From: Rusavskia elegans
Taxonomy: Eukaryota; Ascomycota; Lecanoromycetes; Teloschistales; Teloschistaceae
Reading direction: 5' to 3'
DNA length: 64,000 nt
Assembly: GCA_011316305.1 (NCBI GenBank)
Contig: SAUG01000055.1
Span: forward strand, 186,001 to 250,000
The notes under the pieces are model-generated. The model ran no database searches. It saw only the letters and a list, made by a program, of their open reading frames with translations, and was not told the DNA's origin. Position 1 is the first letter of the stretch. Each line of letters starts with the position of its first letter. This document shows, piece after piece, positions 24,814-38,056 of this stretch. The translations under genes and the position numbers were made by a program.

Positions 24814-27800
24814 TGTAACGTTTTTATACGTCAAAGAGCGTTACGTTCGAGTTTAGCTACAGCCGTAGGCGTAGTCCGAGCTATTAAATAGTAAAGGAGT
24901 TCTAGTATAGATTATTATAACTAATCCCGCGTAGCCGCGAAGGTATAATTACGATATTACGAGGTATCTTTATTATAAAGGTAATTAAAAAGAGAATAGT
25001 AGAAATATATTTAATAATTATATTAACGACTAATAAAAGAAACTATTTAATAGGAATAAAAAGCGATATATATAATAAAGTAGCTAATAGTACCGATAGA
25101 TAGCCGTCTATTAAAAGCCCCTATTATAAAGGTCGGCTACGGCGGCTACGGGCTGCTATAGATAATTAGACTTATTTACCTAGCTAATCTTCTAATATAC
25201 TTCTAAAGAGTTATAGATATAATATAGTCCTTTCTATATCGCTTTCTATCTAGCTTTTCTATATACGGGGTTTTTAAAATCTAACTTTTTTCTTTTCTTC
25301 CTTTTTTTTTCTTTAATATTTTTATTATACGTTTTCGAAAAAGTAATTATTTAAAATCTTTCTATTAAATTTATTTTAAAAGTTTTTATTATATCTTTTC
25401 TTTATAGCCTTTATATTTGTAATTCTTTAAAAGAGTATAAAGTTAAAATAGATAGTAATATCTATAGTAAATATACTTGTATCTAGAAATCTTATAATTT
25501 TTTAATTTCTAATACTATTTATATTATCCGCTCTGTTTTTATTACCTTTCTAACTACTAATATCTATAGAGAAATATTTTAAAAATAAAAAAAATAAACT
25601 TCGGTCTAATATTAGAAATATTTTTAATAAATATACTAAGGCGCGTTATTATATCGAGTCTTTTTTAGATTCTAAAAAGGAGATTCGTAATTAATACCTT
25701 ATTTAGGAGTTATATTTTCGCCGATTTCTTAGAAAGTAAGAGTATTTTATTATTTATTATCGCGTTCTAGATAAACGTAAAAGTAATTTTATCGTTTAAA
25801 AGTAACGCGTATTATTTTACTTTAATAAATTTAATAATCCTATTATATTTTACTTTTCTATAGGTTTTATACCAGCCGTATAAAAGGTATTTATTAAATC
25901 TTTTCCTGGTTTCGATTTAATTAATTTAGATCGGTTTCTAAAGGAATTCGATTTTTTCTAGCCTCTAGATTTAATAAATATATAAAAAAGTATCTAGTTA
26001 AAGATTCCTTCGTATCGCGTCTATCTAATTTAAATCAGGCGTCGATATTATAAATTATATCCGGGTTTTCTATTATATCCGCTAATTCTTATTTTTTAGC
26101 GACTATTTTATTCTATAATAATAAAGTCGGGGACTATTTATCTTTTAATTATATATTTAATATAGGATTTAGTATTCCTTTTTCTAGATATTTTTCTGGT
26201 TTAGATATAGGGTTATATTTAATTTTTTCTATTTTTTTAATAATATTTCTATAGATTTTTTTAATATCTTCTATCTATAATTCCTAAATTATTTTTTAAG
26301 TTTTATCGTATTTTAATACCAATTGTAAAAGTAAATAATAATATTCTTTCTAGATTTTTATTTTCTATACTTCGCCCTTTTTTTTAAATAGAATATCGAT
26401 TTCCTTAATTTATTCGTAATTCGTATTTAATACGATATCTAATTTCTATAAAGAAGATTTTTTTTCTAATTATACTTTTTTATATCGGTATTCTAAAAAT
26501 TAATTCTTTCTATTTATCTCCGAATATTATATATTATCTAGCGTTTTCGATTACTATAAAATTTAAAACTCCGATAAATCTATTTTTTATTTTAATTTCG
26601 ATTTCTATAATCCTATTATTTTATTATAGATATTATTAAATATATTTTTTAATTTAATTATATAGTCTTTTTATAATCTCATTTTTCTTTTTTCTATTTA
26701 TAAGAGCTACTATTTTATAATTTCTGATTTTAATTTTAAGCGCTATTATAAAAGGTTTCTCGATTTTATATAGTTTAAATTCTATTAATATCTTCTTTTT
26801 AGCTCTTATAGATTCTATAAAATACTATTTTAACTTTTCTTTATCCGATAGATAGATAAGATAATTATTTTTATAATAGACTATTTAACTTTCTGTTATA
26901 TATTTTCTAGTTCTTTTTTCAGATAATTTTTCTATTATCTCGAACTAGTATTTAGTTATCTCTATTATCTCTTTAGTAGACTGGCCGTCGGGTCGGGTTT
27001 CGAACTCAGGTTAGCTAACCCGACCCGACTCGAGTCGGGTTATAGTTAAGTCTAACCCGATCCGAATTAGGTCGGGTTTTTCTATAGTTTAATCCGACTT
27101 AAACCCGGGTCGGAATTAGATACCCGAGTTCGATCTATTAAAATACTAAAATCGCGGATAAAAATATAATTCTAGTATTATAGTATAATTTTTCTTCTAT
27201 ATTATACTACCTATTAATCCTATTTTTTTCTAATATTATACTAAAGACTTTAGGTATTCCTAATATTAATATATACTATTTATTATTATCTATTAAATAG
27301 TTAATACTATTTATATTATTAATTAGTATCTATATATCTATATTATTATATATATCCGATTATATTTATTCTTTATAGATTATTAACTAGCTATAATCTA
27401 TATTAAACGCGTTACTATTTAGTAGAAGGACGTCTAGTTTATTAAAAGGTTAATATAAAATCTAGGGATATAGCCGGGGACGTAATAATAGCTAGTTAAT
27501 AATAAGCTCTAAAGGATTAAAAGCTCTAAAGGAAAGATATACGTCTATAAAATTATTTAGGGAAGGATAATACTATTTATATAGTATCGGTATATTAACT
27601 AATATTTATAGATAACTATTATATAAACTAGTATTAAATAGAATATATTACTATTTTATATTATCTATAATTACTTTTATATTCAACTATTAAATATAAT
27701 TATAAATCGGATTAGATTAGATTTTCAGGTCGGATTCTCAGGTTAAAATCTATAACCTAATTTAAAAGTCGGGTTAGAATCTATAACCCGACCTAACCGC

Positions 27801-29032
27801 TTAGCGGGTTAAACCCGGATCGGGTTATTAAGACCGGGTCGGGTACCCGACAGTTCGACGGGAACCCGACCCGAACCGGCCAGTCTACTCTTTAGTTAGA
27901 TAATTTTTTTTAAAATATCCTATTTTTCTATATAAGTAATAAACTTTAGTCCGCGATTTTCTATTTTTAATAGTATCGAGCTTTATTAGATTTCCTCTAA
28001 ACTATCTTTTAGTAGATCCTATTTTATTAAACGCCTGTTTATCTAAGTATATTTTATACTACCTAATATTAATCTTAGTCGCTAGTTTAATAAAAAATAC
28101 TAGCGAATTTATAGCTTCCTTAATTTTTATATAAAATCTTTTATAGAAATAGGCTTTTAGAACTAAATCTTCCTAGTCTATTTTATAAATTAATATTCTA
28201 AACTAAATAGTTTAGATAGCTACCGATTTCTATTATTTTAGAACTATTAGTTTCCTTTTTATTACTCTATTTTTATTATTATTTCCGAAGATTTCTTTTA
28301 TAGCTATAATTAGATTACCGAAGGTATTAAAGATTTATAATATTTTATCTTCCTTTTAACTTTCCGGATTATTAAGATAGTTTTCTATATAAAGCTATAT
28401 CTAATTAAAAGCTACCTTTCTTAAATATAATATTATAAATAGAACTTTAATCGCTTTATTCAGAAACTGATTTATATATAATATAAAGTAGATACTTATC
28501 TAAATAAACTAAGATTTTTAAAATCCTTTATTTCTTTTATAAATACTAGGGATTATCGCTTTAATAGTATCGCTTCGATCTATAGAGCGGGGTAATAAGA
28601 CTAATATAGTAAATTATTAAAGTATAACGTTCTTATATATTAAAGGGCGTTATATTCTAGTCTACCTATAGCCGTAAATATAATCCGAGCTATTAAATAG
28701 TAAAAGAGTCCTAGTATAGATTATCGAAACTAATCCCGCGTAGCCGCGAAAGTATAGTTATAATATTACGAAGTATCTTTATTATAAAGGTAATTAAAAA
28801 AAATAATAGAGATATATTTAATAATTATATTAATAACTAATTAAAAAAGCTATCTAATAGGATTAAAAAACGATATATATAGTAAAAGTAGCCGATAATA
28901 CCGATAGGTAGCTATCCGCCAAGAATATCTATTATAGAGGTCGGCTACGGCGGCTACGGGCGGCTATAAATAATTGGGCTCGCTTGCTTGGCCAATTTTC
29001 CAGCGTGTTTCTATAAAGTCATAGACGTAATA
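24814..29032 (-). mobile_element. LTR retrotransposon, gag-only-looking family, copy 2
   Basis: LTRs are at 24814-25224 and 28623-29032 (410-411 bp), with TSD TATAC at 24809-24813 and 29033-29037. Net length is about 3.30 kb without the 0.91-kb element 26977-27887. The interior matches copy 1 (10910-15363) and supplies the empty site for the family C insertion there. No reverse transcriptase was recognised. Confidence 0.85.
26977..27887 (+). mobile_element. hAT-like 0.91-kb element, copy 1
   Basis: It runs TAGACTGGCCGTCGGGTCGG..CGAACCGGCCAGTCTA, with a perfect 8-bp TSD CTCTTTAG on both sides. The terminal 150 bp or so at each end are GC-rich arrays of CGGGT/ACCCG that can fold on themselves; the middle is AT-rich and non-coding. 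It is the innermost layer of the nest. Confidence 0.93.
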
Positions 29033-31523
29033 TATACTGAAAAAACTTTTAACGCTATTATATAGTTTATTATATTACTTTAATTTACTACTAGTCCGAT
29101 TAATATATACTGAAATTATCTTTATATAATATAATAAATGAAACGACCAATAATATAGTATGGTATATATTATATTAGAAATTTACAGTAATAGTTATTT
29201 AATAATAATAAAAAATCGGAAATAAAATTTAATTAGTTAATATAATCGTCGGCTAGATTTCGGCTAAAATAAACGAATCTATATATTTCTATAAATTTCT
29301 AGCGTATTCTACTATATATTTCTATATATTTTTAACTACAATTTTATATAAACTTTTTCTAGTATTAATTATATTACTCTATTATATTATTTATACTACT
29401 ATCTAGAATCCTACTATCTCTAAATTAAAATTACTATCTATAAAATCCAAATCGGTTATAAACCGCGAATATAATAAAAAGTAGTTAGAATCTAAATATA
29501 CGTTCTATAGAAAATAAAATAAAGATTATATTACTATATATAAATATTTCTAGAAATTAAAAGAAACTGATATATAGAAAACTATAGATTTAAATATAAA
29601 GGCCCTTTTAAAATAAAACGCTAGTAATAAAAAGATAGACTATAGAATTAGTAAAAGATTTTATAGTAATATAAAAAAGTAATATAAATTATATTAAATA
29701 CTAATTTATATATAGTATTATACTACGAAACTAAATTCCGTAATAAAATTTACTAAAAAGAAACGAAAGAAATTATATTTATTAACTAAATAAAATAGAA
29801 AGAGAATAAAATAATATATTAAATATAAATATAACTATCTAATTTATAATTATTTATTTTTTATATTTTCTTAAATCTACTATAGCTATTAAAGATATAG
29901 ATAGGATAATTTTAATTAAATATATAACTTTAATCGTTAATTTTATCTAATAATAAATAATCTATTATAATAGCTTTAAAGAATTTATAACCGCTAGAAT
30001 ACTAGAATTTCTATAAAAATAATCGAAGTTAATTGAAGAATTTAGCTATAGTAGTAATACGGCTAATATAGCTATCGAATCTCTATATAAAAAAAAAGAC
30101 GAAAATACTAATAATATTATTAAAATTAATAATAAAAACTAGATAGTAGAAAAATACTCTATTAAATAAAATAATACTAAATTCGAAAATAATTAAAATT
30201 TAGCTAGAATTATTAACTTTATTTTAAAAAAAAATAAAAATAAAAATAAAGATAAAAATAAAAATATAGAAAAGAAAAAAGATAAAAAAAAAAGATAGAA
30301 ACGGAAACCGAAGATAACAAAAATATAAAGAAAATTATCAAAATATTTAACTAGTTATCTATATCTAGAAATAATAGATCTAGATAAATATATAATTTCG
30401 ATATATTAATATATTATTAATAAAAAAATTGATTTTATAATATAAAAAAAGAGATTTTAACAATTTTAATAGATTAAATCTAGATTTATAAGTTTAACTC
30501 GGAAGCGAATCGGATCGAATTTTAAAAAAACTCGATCTAATTCGGTTCGGTATCTAGAAAAGTCGAAACCGATTCGGGTCGGGTCGATTTTTCTAATCCG
30601 GGTTCGAAATCCGATCCGACGGCCAGTCTAGTTCTAACTTTTCTAGATATTAAATCGAAACGATTTCGATTTTTTTAAATATTAAACCGATTCGGTTCCG
30701 GATTAAATCCGGGAACTCGGATTTAATCTACTAAAATAATTAAAACTACCAAAATTTTGTAAAAAAATACAGCTCTAATATAAAAGTTATATTTATTTAT
30801 TTAAAATAATTTCTAATTAGATAGAATATATTATCTAAATATATTATCTTTATATAAAAATAATTAAATAATTAATTAAAATTTAATTAAATATTTAATT
30901 ATAATATTATATTATATTATTTATAGTATAATATTATATATAGAAAGTTTTATAGATTAGATTAGATTTCTATCGATTTCTATTTTATAATCCAATTTGA
31001 CTTTCGATTCTAATTTTAGAAACCGATTTATATTATTTAGTAGGTCGGATCGAGCTAACTTATTAAAACTCGGATCGAATTTTTAAAATACCGATAGAAA
31101 CTCGACCCGAAGTAGTTAGTCTAGCTGCTTTATAGTAACTTTTTTTAGTCTTCTATATCTACGAAATACTTTCCATCTAATAGTAATATTTTCTTCTATA
31201 AAATATTTTTTTATATAATTTTTACTAATTAGATATTTATTATTAAATTTACTTAGAGGTTTAAAAATATAGATATTTAAAATTTAAGTTAAAATAATAT
31301 TATATAAACTATACTAACTAACTTTCAATTTTTAAAATTATATAATTCTAAATAGAACTATATTTTCTTTAATAAAAATATTATCTTTTACTTTCGAATT
31401 CTATATCTTTTTATTAGTTTCTATTTATACTATTATATCTTTAAATATTTTAGTTCGATCGCGCGAAAAGAACGGTATAGAATTAATTCTTTTATTATAT
31501 CCTTTCGGAAAAAAGCTAGAAAA

Positions 31524-31865
31524 TCTTGGTAATTCGATTCGGATCCGACCCATTTAAATTATATATTTAATATATTATTATTATAATATTTCAATTTAGA
31601 TAATTTAACGAAGTAATATATTTAGTTTTACTACGGACTTTCTAGCTAGTATAGTTAATTTATTAGAATTATTTTAGTAAATTTATATAAAAGTTATACT
31701 AGCTTTATACTTTTATATTAAAGCTTAGTAGTTTCTACGGGTCGGATCGAATTATAATTTAGAATCCGAAACTCGGTCGGGTCGGATTATATTTTAGTTT
31801 AACTCGATTCGGATCGGGTCGGATTAGCTAACCCGGGTTCGAAACCCGACCCGACGGCCAGTCTA
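31524..31865 (-). mobile_element. hAT-like element, left terminus lost, 342 bp
   Basis: The right end is GACGGCCAGTCTA. The flanks CTAGAAAA and CTAGAAAT are a probable TSD. The left terminal repeat is missing: the copy starts at TCTTGGTAATTCG, which corresponds to a point inside the related element at 10585-10909. It interrupts Gypsy integrase coding. Confidence 0.7.
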
Positions 31866-32120
31866 CTAGAAATATTAGTCGATAGTATTATATTAACGCT
31901 ATAAAGTAGATAGAAAGATAGAAATCCAGTAGTTATATACGTACGAAAACGCGTAGTAAATAGAAACTAGTTTAAATAGAGATTCTAAACTTTTTTCGGC
32001 AATTTAGTATAGTATTTAATAAATATCTTTCCGAAAACTCCGTTAAATCTTTTAATAGTACTATTTATATATAGATAGTAAAATATTATTCCTTTATAAT
32101 TAGCTTCTAGCAGGCAGTAT

Positions 32121-33031
32121 TAGACTGGCCGGTTCGGATCGGATTCCTATCGAACCGTCGGATACCCGACCCGGTTTTAATAACCCGACCCGGGTTTAAC
32201 CCGCTAAATAGTCGGGTTAGATTATAAATTCTAACCCGACTTTTAGGTTAGATTATAGATTTTAACCCGAAAATCCGATTTAAAAATCCGATCTAACCCG
32301 ACTTATAATTATATTCGATAGTTAAATATAAAAGTAATTATAGATAATATAAAATACTAATATATTCTATTTAATACTAGTTTATATAATAGTTATCTCT
32401 AAATATTAGCTTATATACTAGTACTATATAAATAGTATTATCTTTCCCTAAATAATCCTATAGATATATATTTCTTCTCTAGAACTTTTAATCCTTTAGA
32501 GTTTATTATTAACTAGCTATTATTACGTTCCCGGCTATATCTTTAGATTCTATATTAACCCTTTAATAAACTAGGCGTCCTTCTACTAAATAGTAATACG
32601 TTTAGTATAGATTATAGCTAGTTAATAATCTATAAAAAATAAATATAGTCGGATATATATAATAATATAGATATATAGATACTAAATAATAATATAAATA
32701 GTATTAACTATTTAATAGATAATAATAAATAGTATATATTAATATTAGAAATATCTAAAATCTTTAGTATAATATTAGAAAAAAATAGGATTTATAGATA
32801 GTATAATATAGAAGAAAAATTATACTATAATACTAGAGTTATATTTTTATTCGTAATTTTAGTATTTTAGCGGGTTAAACCCGGGTACCCGACCCCGACC
32901 TAGGTTCGAGTCAGGTTAAATTATAGAAAAATCCGACCTAATTCGGATCGGATTAGACTTAATTATAACCCGACTCGGGTCGGGTCGGGTTAGCTAACCT
33001 GGGTTCGAAACCCGACCCGACGGCTAGTCTA
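32121..33031 (-). mobile_element. hAT-like 0.91-kb element, copy 2 (inverted)
   Basis: It runs TAGACTGGCCGGTTCGG..GACGGCTAGTCTA, with a perfect 8-bp TSD GGCAGTAT. It has the same length (911 bp) as the copy at 26977 but is inverted. It is inserted in Gypsy integrase coding sequence. Confidence 0.93.
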
Positions 33032-35640
33032 GGCAGTATATCTCGTCTATAGCTAGATTCTAAAGATTTATACTTCGATTAATAATAATTTCTTTTAGAA
33101 AACCGTAATTACGATAGATCCGATAGATAATATATTCGGCTAGTACTTCTACTTTTATATTTAGAAGCGTTTAAACTATAGGCTATCAAGTCGCGTTGTT
33201 TATTATAGTTATAATCTATTTATTACCCTATTCGATTTCTAGTAAAAGACCGATAAAATCGAATTTCTACTATTTAAAAGGATTTAATCTATCTTTCTAG
33301 ATATTTGAAAGATATATTATATCCAGTTTAATATCGCGAGGAATAGTAGTAAATTAATATTCGGAATAGTATTTAATAAAATATTTATTATTATTTTTTA
33401 TTTCGGGCTATTACTATTTTATACGAATTGTATCTATTATTTTTATATATTAATAGTACTATTTTATATATAAATATAGTCTAGAATATTCGTCTAAACA
33501 TATATTAAAATATAGGATACTTAATTATTTTTAAATAAATCTCGGTACTATATTATATAATTTTTAATTTAGAAATAATATTTATATTATTTTAAAATAG
33601 CTTTTATTTTCGGATTATTAAATAGAGTTCCGGATTCTATATAAACTCTAATAGCGTTTTTAAATAAAAGCGTATAATTATCGATTTTGCCGGTAAATAG
33701 CTAGAAGTTGCCTCTTCGGTTTAGAATATCCGCTACTATTATTATACTACCCGGGTTATATTTAATATCGAATTTATATTTTCTAAATTCCGCGAACTAG
33801 CGAGCGAGTTTTCTAGAAGATTTAATAATAGTTTTAAAATATTATAAGCCTATATTATCCGTCTTAATAATTATAATTATTCTATTTTTAATATAGTAAT
33901 GCTATCGCTATAGAAATTCTTTAATAGTAAAAAATTTCCGTTTATAGATAGCGTACTTATATTCTAAAGATATAAATACTTTATTTTCAAAACTAATAGA
34001 CTATTTAAAACTATTAGTACTAATCTAATAGAATACGGCGCTCTATTTAAATCGAAAATATCTGGTTTAATAATAAAAAGTAGAGTTATATCGAGTTAAA
34101 TCAATATTTTATTATTTATTAAAACGTTTTTAATTAGTTTATACGTATTTCGAGCTAAGAAATTTATTCGAATTAGTTTATACTTTTTACTTTCTAAGCT
34201 CTGGATTAGCTTATAGAAAGATCTGTAAATTAATACGAAATCTTTAATAAACTTCCGATAATAGATATATAATTCTAAAAAGGATCGTATATTATATACC
34301 GTTTATAGCGGCAGCCAGTTTCAATTAGCTTTTACCTTCGCTATATCTATACGGGTTTCTCCGTTACTAATAATATATCTAACAGATATCTATTCTTTAT
34401 AGTTATATTATTAAAGCTTCGATAATCGATATATATATACTAGCTACTGTTTTTCTTTTTAATAAAAAGAATGGGCGCGCTCTAAAGAAATTAATTTAGT
34501 CGAATTAATCCTTGTTCGATAAAATACTTAACCTAACGTTTCTATTCTTTATTCTATTTAGAAAACAAGCTATAATAAACTCGATTAATAGATTTAATAT
34601 TGCCGGTTTTAATTATATAATCTAATAGCCTTTCCGATAGTAGCTTTATCGGAAAATTATTTTAGAAATAATCTAAAAGTTTCGGGCCGAGAATTCTATC
34701 TAGTTCTATATAGTCTATCGTCTTTTAAACCGAGTTAAATCGTTCCGGAAAATTAGATTCGTTATATATAATATATAGATAGGCTTATACGCCCTTTCTA
34801 ATAAATTATTCGAATCTTCTAAAATTAATTTCGAAAAACTCAGTTAGAGTATTTTTAAAAAGCTATAAACGATATATATTTGAGGTACTATATAGCCGAT
34901 ATACGATATTATCTTTTAGATTCGAACTCCTAGAGTATTATAGTTAGATATTAAATTATACTATTTCTAGAAGTTTCTTCCGAGAATTAAATTATAGTTT
35001 ATATCTAGTACTATATAAAGAGTAGTAGTAGAAAAGGTCTTATAAAACTATAGAAGTTCTACTATTTCTAAAATATCTATAATTTTACCGCTTTCGAGCC
35101 GTACTTTATCCGATAACTACTAGAATTCTAATTCTAAAAAACTAATGATACGCCTAGTAATAGAGTAATTAGTAGTATTTAAACTAGCGAAAATTTAAAA
35201 TAATTTCTATCAATTTCTAGATTAAACTATATATATCTATTAAATTCCGGTATTCGATTTATACGGGAAAGTTATTTACTATTCTATATATTTTTAAAAT
35301 ATAGTATTATATTATAGAAAATAGTTAAAAACCTTTTCGATATCTTTTTAAAATTTATTTTTAATTCTTCGATCCGTATTTTAACTAGATCGAGCTATTC
35401 TTCTACTATTAGAAGCTTTATATCGGCGTTATCTATAAACCCTAATATATATAATAGTTTTTATTTTCCGATAACCTATTATTAGCGGTTACCGACAGAG
35501 CTTTTCTTTTAGAAAAAATCTAGTTTTCGGGAGTATATCCCGGAATATAAATATTTCGATAATCTTTTTCGCGATAGCCAGACTTTCTATAATTATAGTA
35601 TTTTTTAGTACTATTTAATTCTTTTTATCTACTTTCTTCT

Positions 35641-37838
35641 CTTTAACTATCTCGGCTTCGGTTACGCCCTTCTCGACCGTTTTAACTACTAGTATCTATA
35701 GTATTAATCTTAGCAGTACTAGATTATTCGTCTATAGAAGCCGTTATAATATTTCGATAGCTATAATATTTAGTATTACCCTTTTTAAATATCGCTATAG
35801 TATTTATAATATTCGAAAAATTTACCGGTTATCCGCTTTATTATTATAAAACGAGATATTATTCGATAGTTAACTAGATATTAGACTTTAGGTAATTAAT
35901 AAAATATTTTTAAATAGTAAATTTATTAATTTCGCTTTAAAGATTTATATATAATTTAATAAAAGCAGAATAGTATATTTTAATATCGCTAAAGGTTTTA
36001 ACCTAAACTAGTTTACGATAAATAGCTAAAGCTTTTTCTATAAAATTCGGCTTATTCTATTATTTTAGAAAGATTTTACGAAAGTATTTCTAGAAGTTTT
36101 TATCTAGATTAGAGATCTGTTTAATATATAATATTTCAATATTATTAATAAAATACTAGTTACTATTTTGTAAATTTATTTTGGTTTTAATATCCGATAA
36201 ACCAATAGTTCGATAAGTAAATTAAACGTTAGTATACTAGTATCGAATTTACGGTAGTAGAATTTATATCCTAGTTTAATTAACGTAAATAATAGTTTTT
36301 TAGAAATTTAATTTAAATTTACTTAATAATATAACGTATTTTTTAACCGATAATTTAACGTAGGAATTTTTATAGATAAATATACCTCGCAATTATCGCT
36401 TCTTTTTGTTTTACTAGTAATATAAGCTATATTTACGTAAGTACTACGATTTACTAAAATTCTTTATATATATATATACTTCCGTAACAGCTATACCGTA
36501 GCTAAATCAGACGATAGTATATTTATAACTACTATATTTATGTTCGAAGGTATCGACTATTTCGTTATAGCAAAAATAACCTATTTTAACTTCGATATAA
36601 ATCTTTTTTACCGCCTTTAAAACGTACTATCCGACTTCTCTATCTTTTTTTAATTTAATCGATCGGGTAAAGCTTCTAGCCGTAGTAGCTAGCGTATTAG
36701 CTAGCGACCTTTTTAAAGCTACGCGGGCTAAAAAGTATTTTAATAGTTTAACGGAGCGTTTAGATATAGATTATATAATAAATATAGACGAGGCGATAAC
36801 TATTTATAATTATATTATATTATAATTGATAGATATAACGGAAATATTAGATTTTTATATCTATTTATATTATTAATGATAAACTGGATATATAGTATCG
36901 AAATATAGTAGAGGATATATAATCGCGAATAAAAATAGAAATAATTAAATAGAAATAATTGACTGCGTTATAAACCTTGTCTGACGAACTGCTTTGGCTG
37001 TGAAAATTTCTTTATACGTAAAATACCACAATCGTTGCGGTATAGAACGTTAATAAAACATATATATATATATATAAAAACTCAATATAATTTCAGACAG
37101 AAGCCTTTCAGGAGGGACTAGCTACTATAGAAGATAAAATCCGAGATAGTCGCGCTATAGAATTAATATTAATATTTATAGCGGCGGAGCCAGGTATAGA
37201 CGATATAGTAGTTACGTTTATAATCTTTAAAATCAGGAGATTTCTTATGATAAGCGTTTTATACTACGTAGGCTATAAAAATATTAGAGATATTAGAAAA
37301 AGTAGATCCGTATAATAGTAATTTAGGATCTCTACTAGAAAGTTCTAATAGCTCTAAATTAGGGCTGTTATAACCGGAAAAATAATAATTTAAACCGATA
37401 TAGCTATTCCTATAATTTATATAAAGATAACTAAAAAATCGATTATATCTACTACTAGATCTACTTTTACTATTACCATTATAATAATTATCATTTCCGA
37501 AAATATTTAAAGTACCCTCGAAACTAATATCTTTTCTAGAAATATCTTTTTCTATAATAGAGATAGTAGCGAATTAGGCCGTAAACAAGTTATTTAAAGA
37601 GATCCTATAATAGAATTTCGGATCCGTATAAATTTTAAAAAAGGCTGTATTTTTATTATATACTATTATTCCCTCTATACTAGTATTAAATAAAAAGTAA
37701 AATAAAGATTTAATTCGGGAATTTATATTCGAATTCAAAAAATCTCGTTTATAAAAATAGATAAAATCGATTTAAAAAAGCTTTAATAATAGAGCAAGGT
37801 TGGATCGTTTATAATTTTAAATAATTATTCCTACTAGT
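35641..37838 (-). pseudogene. gag: Gypsy gag region, RIP-broken, interrupted by family C
   Basis: Minus-strand sequence between the 5' LTR (ending at 37839) and the zinc knuckle. Read on the minus strand, the 37,121-37,838 part is a mostly open, Ser/Asn/Tyr-rich frame without a known motif. The assignment to gag rests on its place between LTR and zinc knuckle. A family C copy at 36166-37116 splits it. Confidence 0.6.
36166..37116 (+). mobile_element. Family C element, full-length copy
   Basis: The 11-bp TSD ACTAGTTACTA/ACTAGCTACTA has one C/T difference. The start is TTTTGTAAATTTATTTTGG and the end AGCCTTTCAGGAGGG. It carries an ORF remnant around 36,600-36,850 and a TA microsatellite near 37,060-37,075. 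Confidence 0.8.
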
Positions 37839-38052
37839 ATATAATTTTCAGCTAATCTTTTATAATTATAGAAAAGTAAGATATTTATATATTTAATTAT
37901 CTCTACGCTAGACCTATATTTGTTTCTATATCAGCTTTTATAATTAACGATCGGATCAATTAGTATCCGAATTCGTATATAATTATATAATCCAGCTGTA
38001 TATTCTATAATTTTTTAAACCGGTTATATGGTTCAAACCCCCGATCACTATA
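37839..38052 (-). repeat. 5' LTR of the Gypsy element, RIP-mutated
   Basis: It aligns with the solo LTR 5508-5722. CGGATCAATTAGTATCCGAA and the segment ending GATCACTATA are clear landmarks. In minus orientation the bases after the LTR are TAGTAGGAATAATT, where a primer-binding site would lie; I cannot name the primer tRNA. Confidence 0.8.
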
Positions 38053-38056
38053 TTTA

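Larger units (their letters stand above)
22352..30630 (-). mobile_element. Large hAT-like element (net about 2.5 kb), second layer of the nest
   Basis: The left end is TAGATTGGCTACTTCGG and the right end GACGGCCAGTCTA. The TSD ATTCTAAT/GTTCTAAC differs only by RIP-type transitions. It contains a family C copy (22894-23962), a SINE (23988-24417) and an LTR retrotransposon (24814-29032). Net length after removal is about 2.53 kb, close to the other two measurable copies. Confidence 0.82.
22283..31123 (+). mobile_element. hAT-like element (net about 0.55 kb), outermost layer of a four-deep nest
   Basis: It starts TAGACTGGCCGTCGG and ends AGTAGTTAGTCTA. The 8-bp TSD GTTGCTTT/GCTGCTTT differs by one C/T. 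Almost all of the interval is the nested element 22352-30630; what remains is 554 bp, in line with others of this class. It is inserted in the integrase C-terminal coding region of the Gypsy element. Confidence 0.85.
22138..35640 (-). pseudogene. pol: Gypsy gag zinc knuckle and pol, RIP-broken and interrupted
   Basis: Read on the minus strand. A CX2CX4HX4C zinc knuckle with its Cys/His codons partly changed to Tyr lies at about 35,560-35,605. The reverse transcriptase start, of the type PILFIKKKNSS followed by IDYR and NNITIKNRY, lies at about 34,370-34,490. The RNase H end, FDIKYNPGS..VADILNRRGN, lies at about 33,700-33,810. Integrase follows, with RFNGVFGKIF at about 32,030 and TGFLSFYLLYSVN near 31,890-31,930, and its basic C-terminal part at 31124-31523. 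The last 48 codons (22138-22282, ending KKRDDKI-stop) are open and Lys/Arg-rich. Four insertions at 22283-31123, 31524-31865 and 32121-33031 (with their nested elements) split the frame. Confidence 0.8.
17378..38052 (-). mobile_element. Ty3/Gypsy LTR retrotransposon, net about 7.0 kb, spread over 20.7 kb by nested insertions
   Basis: The 5' LTR is at 37839-38052 and the 3' LTR at 17378-17592, both in the same orientation. TTTA flanks both ends (4-bp TSD, or 5-bp ATTTA). In minus orientation the 3' LTR is preceded by the purine tract TTAGAAAGAGAAAAG, a polypurine tract. Insertions at 19276-21887, 22283-31123, 31524-31865, 32121-33031 and 36166-37116 were identified by their own TSDs. Subtracting them leaves about 7.0 kb, a normal Gypsy length. 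Gene order gag zinc knuckle, reverse transcriptase, RNase H, integrase is that of Ty3/Gypsy. All frames are broken by RIP. Confidence 0.85.
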
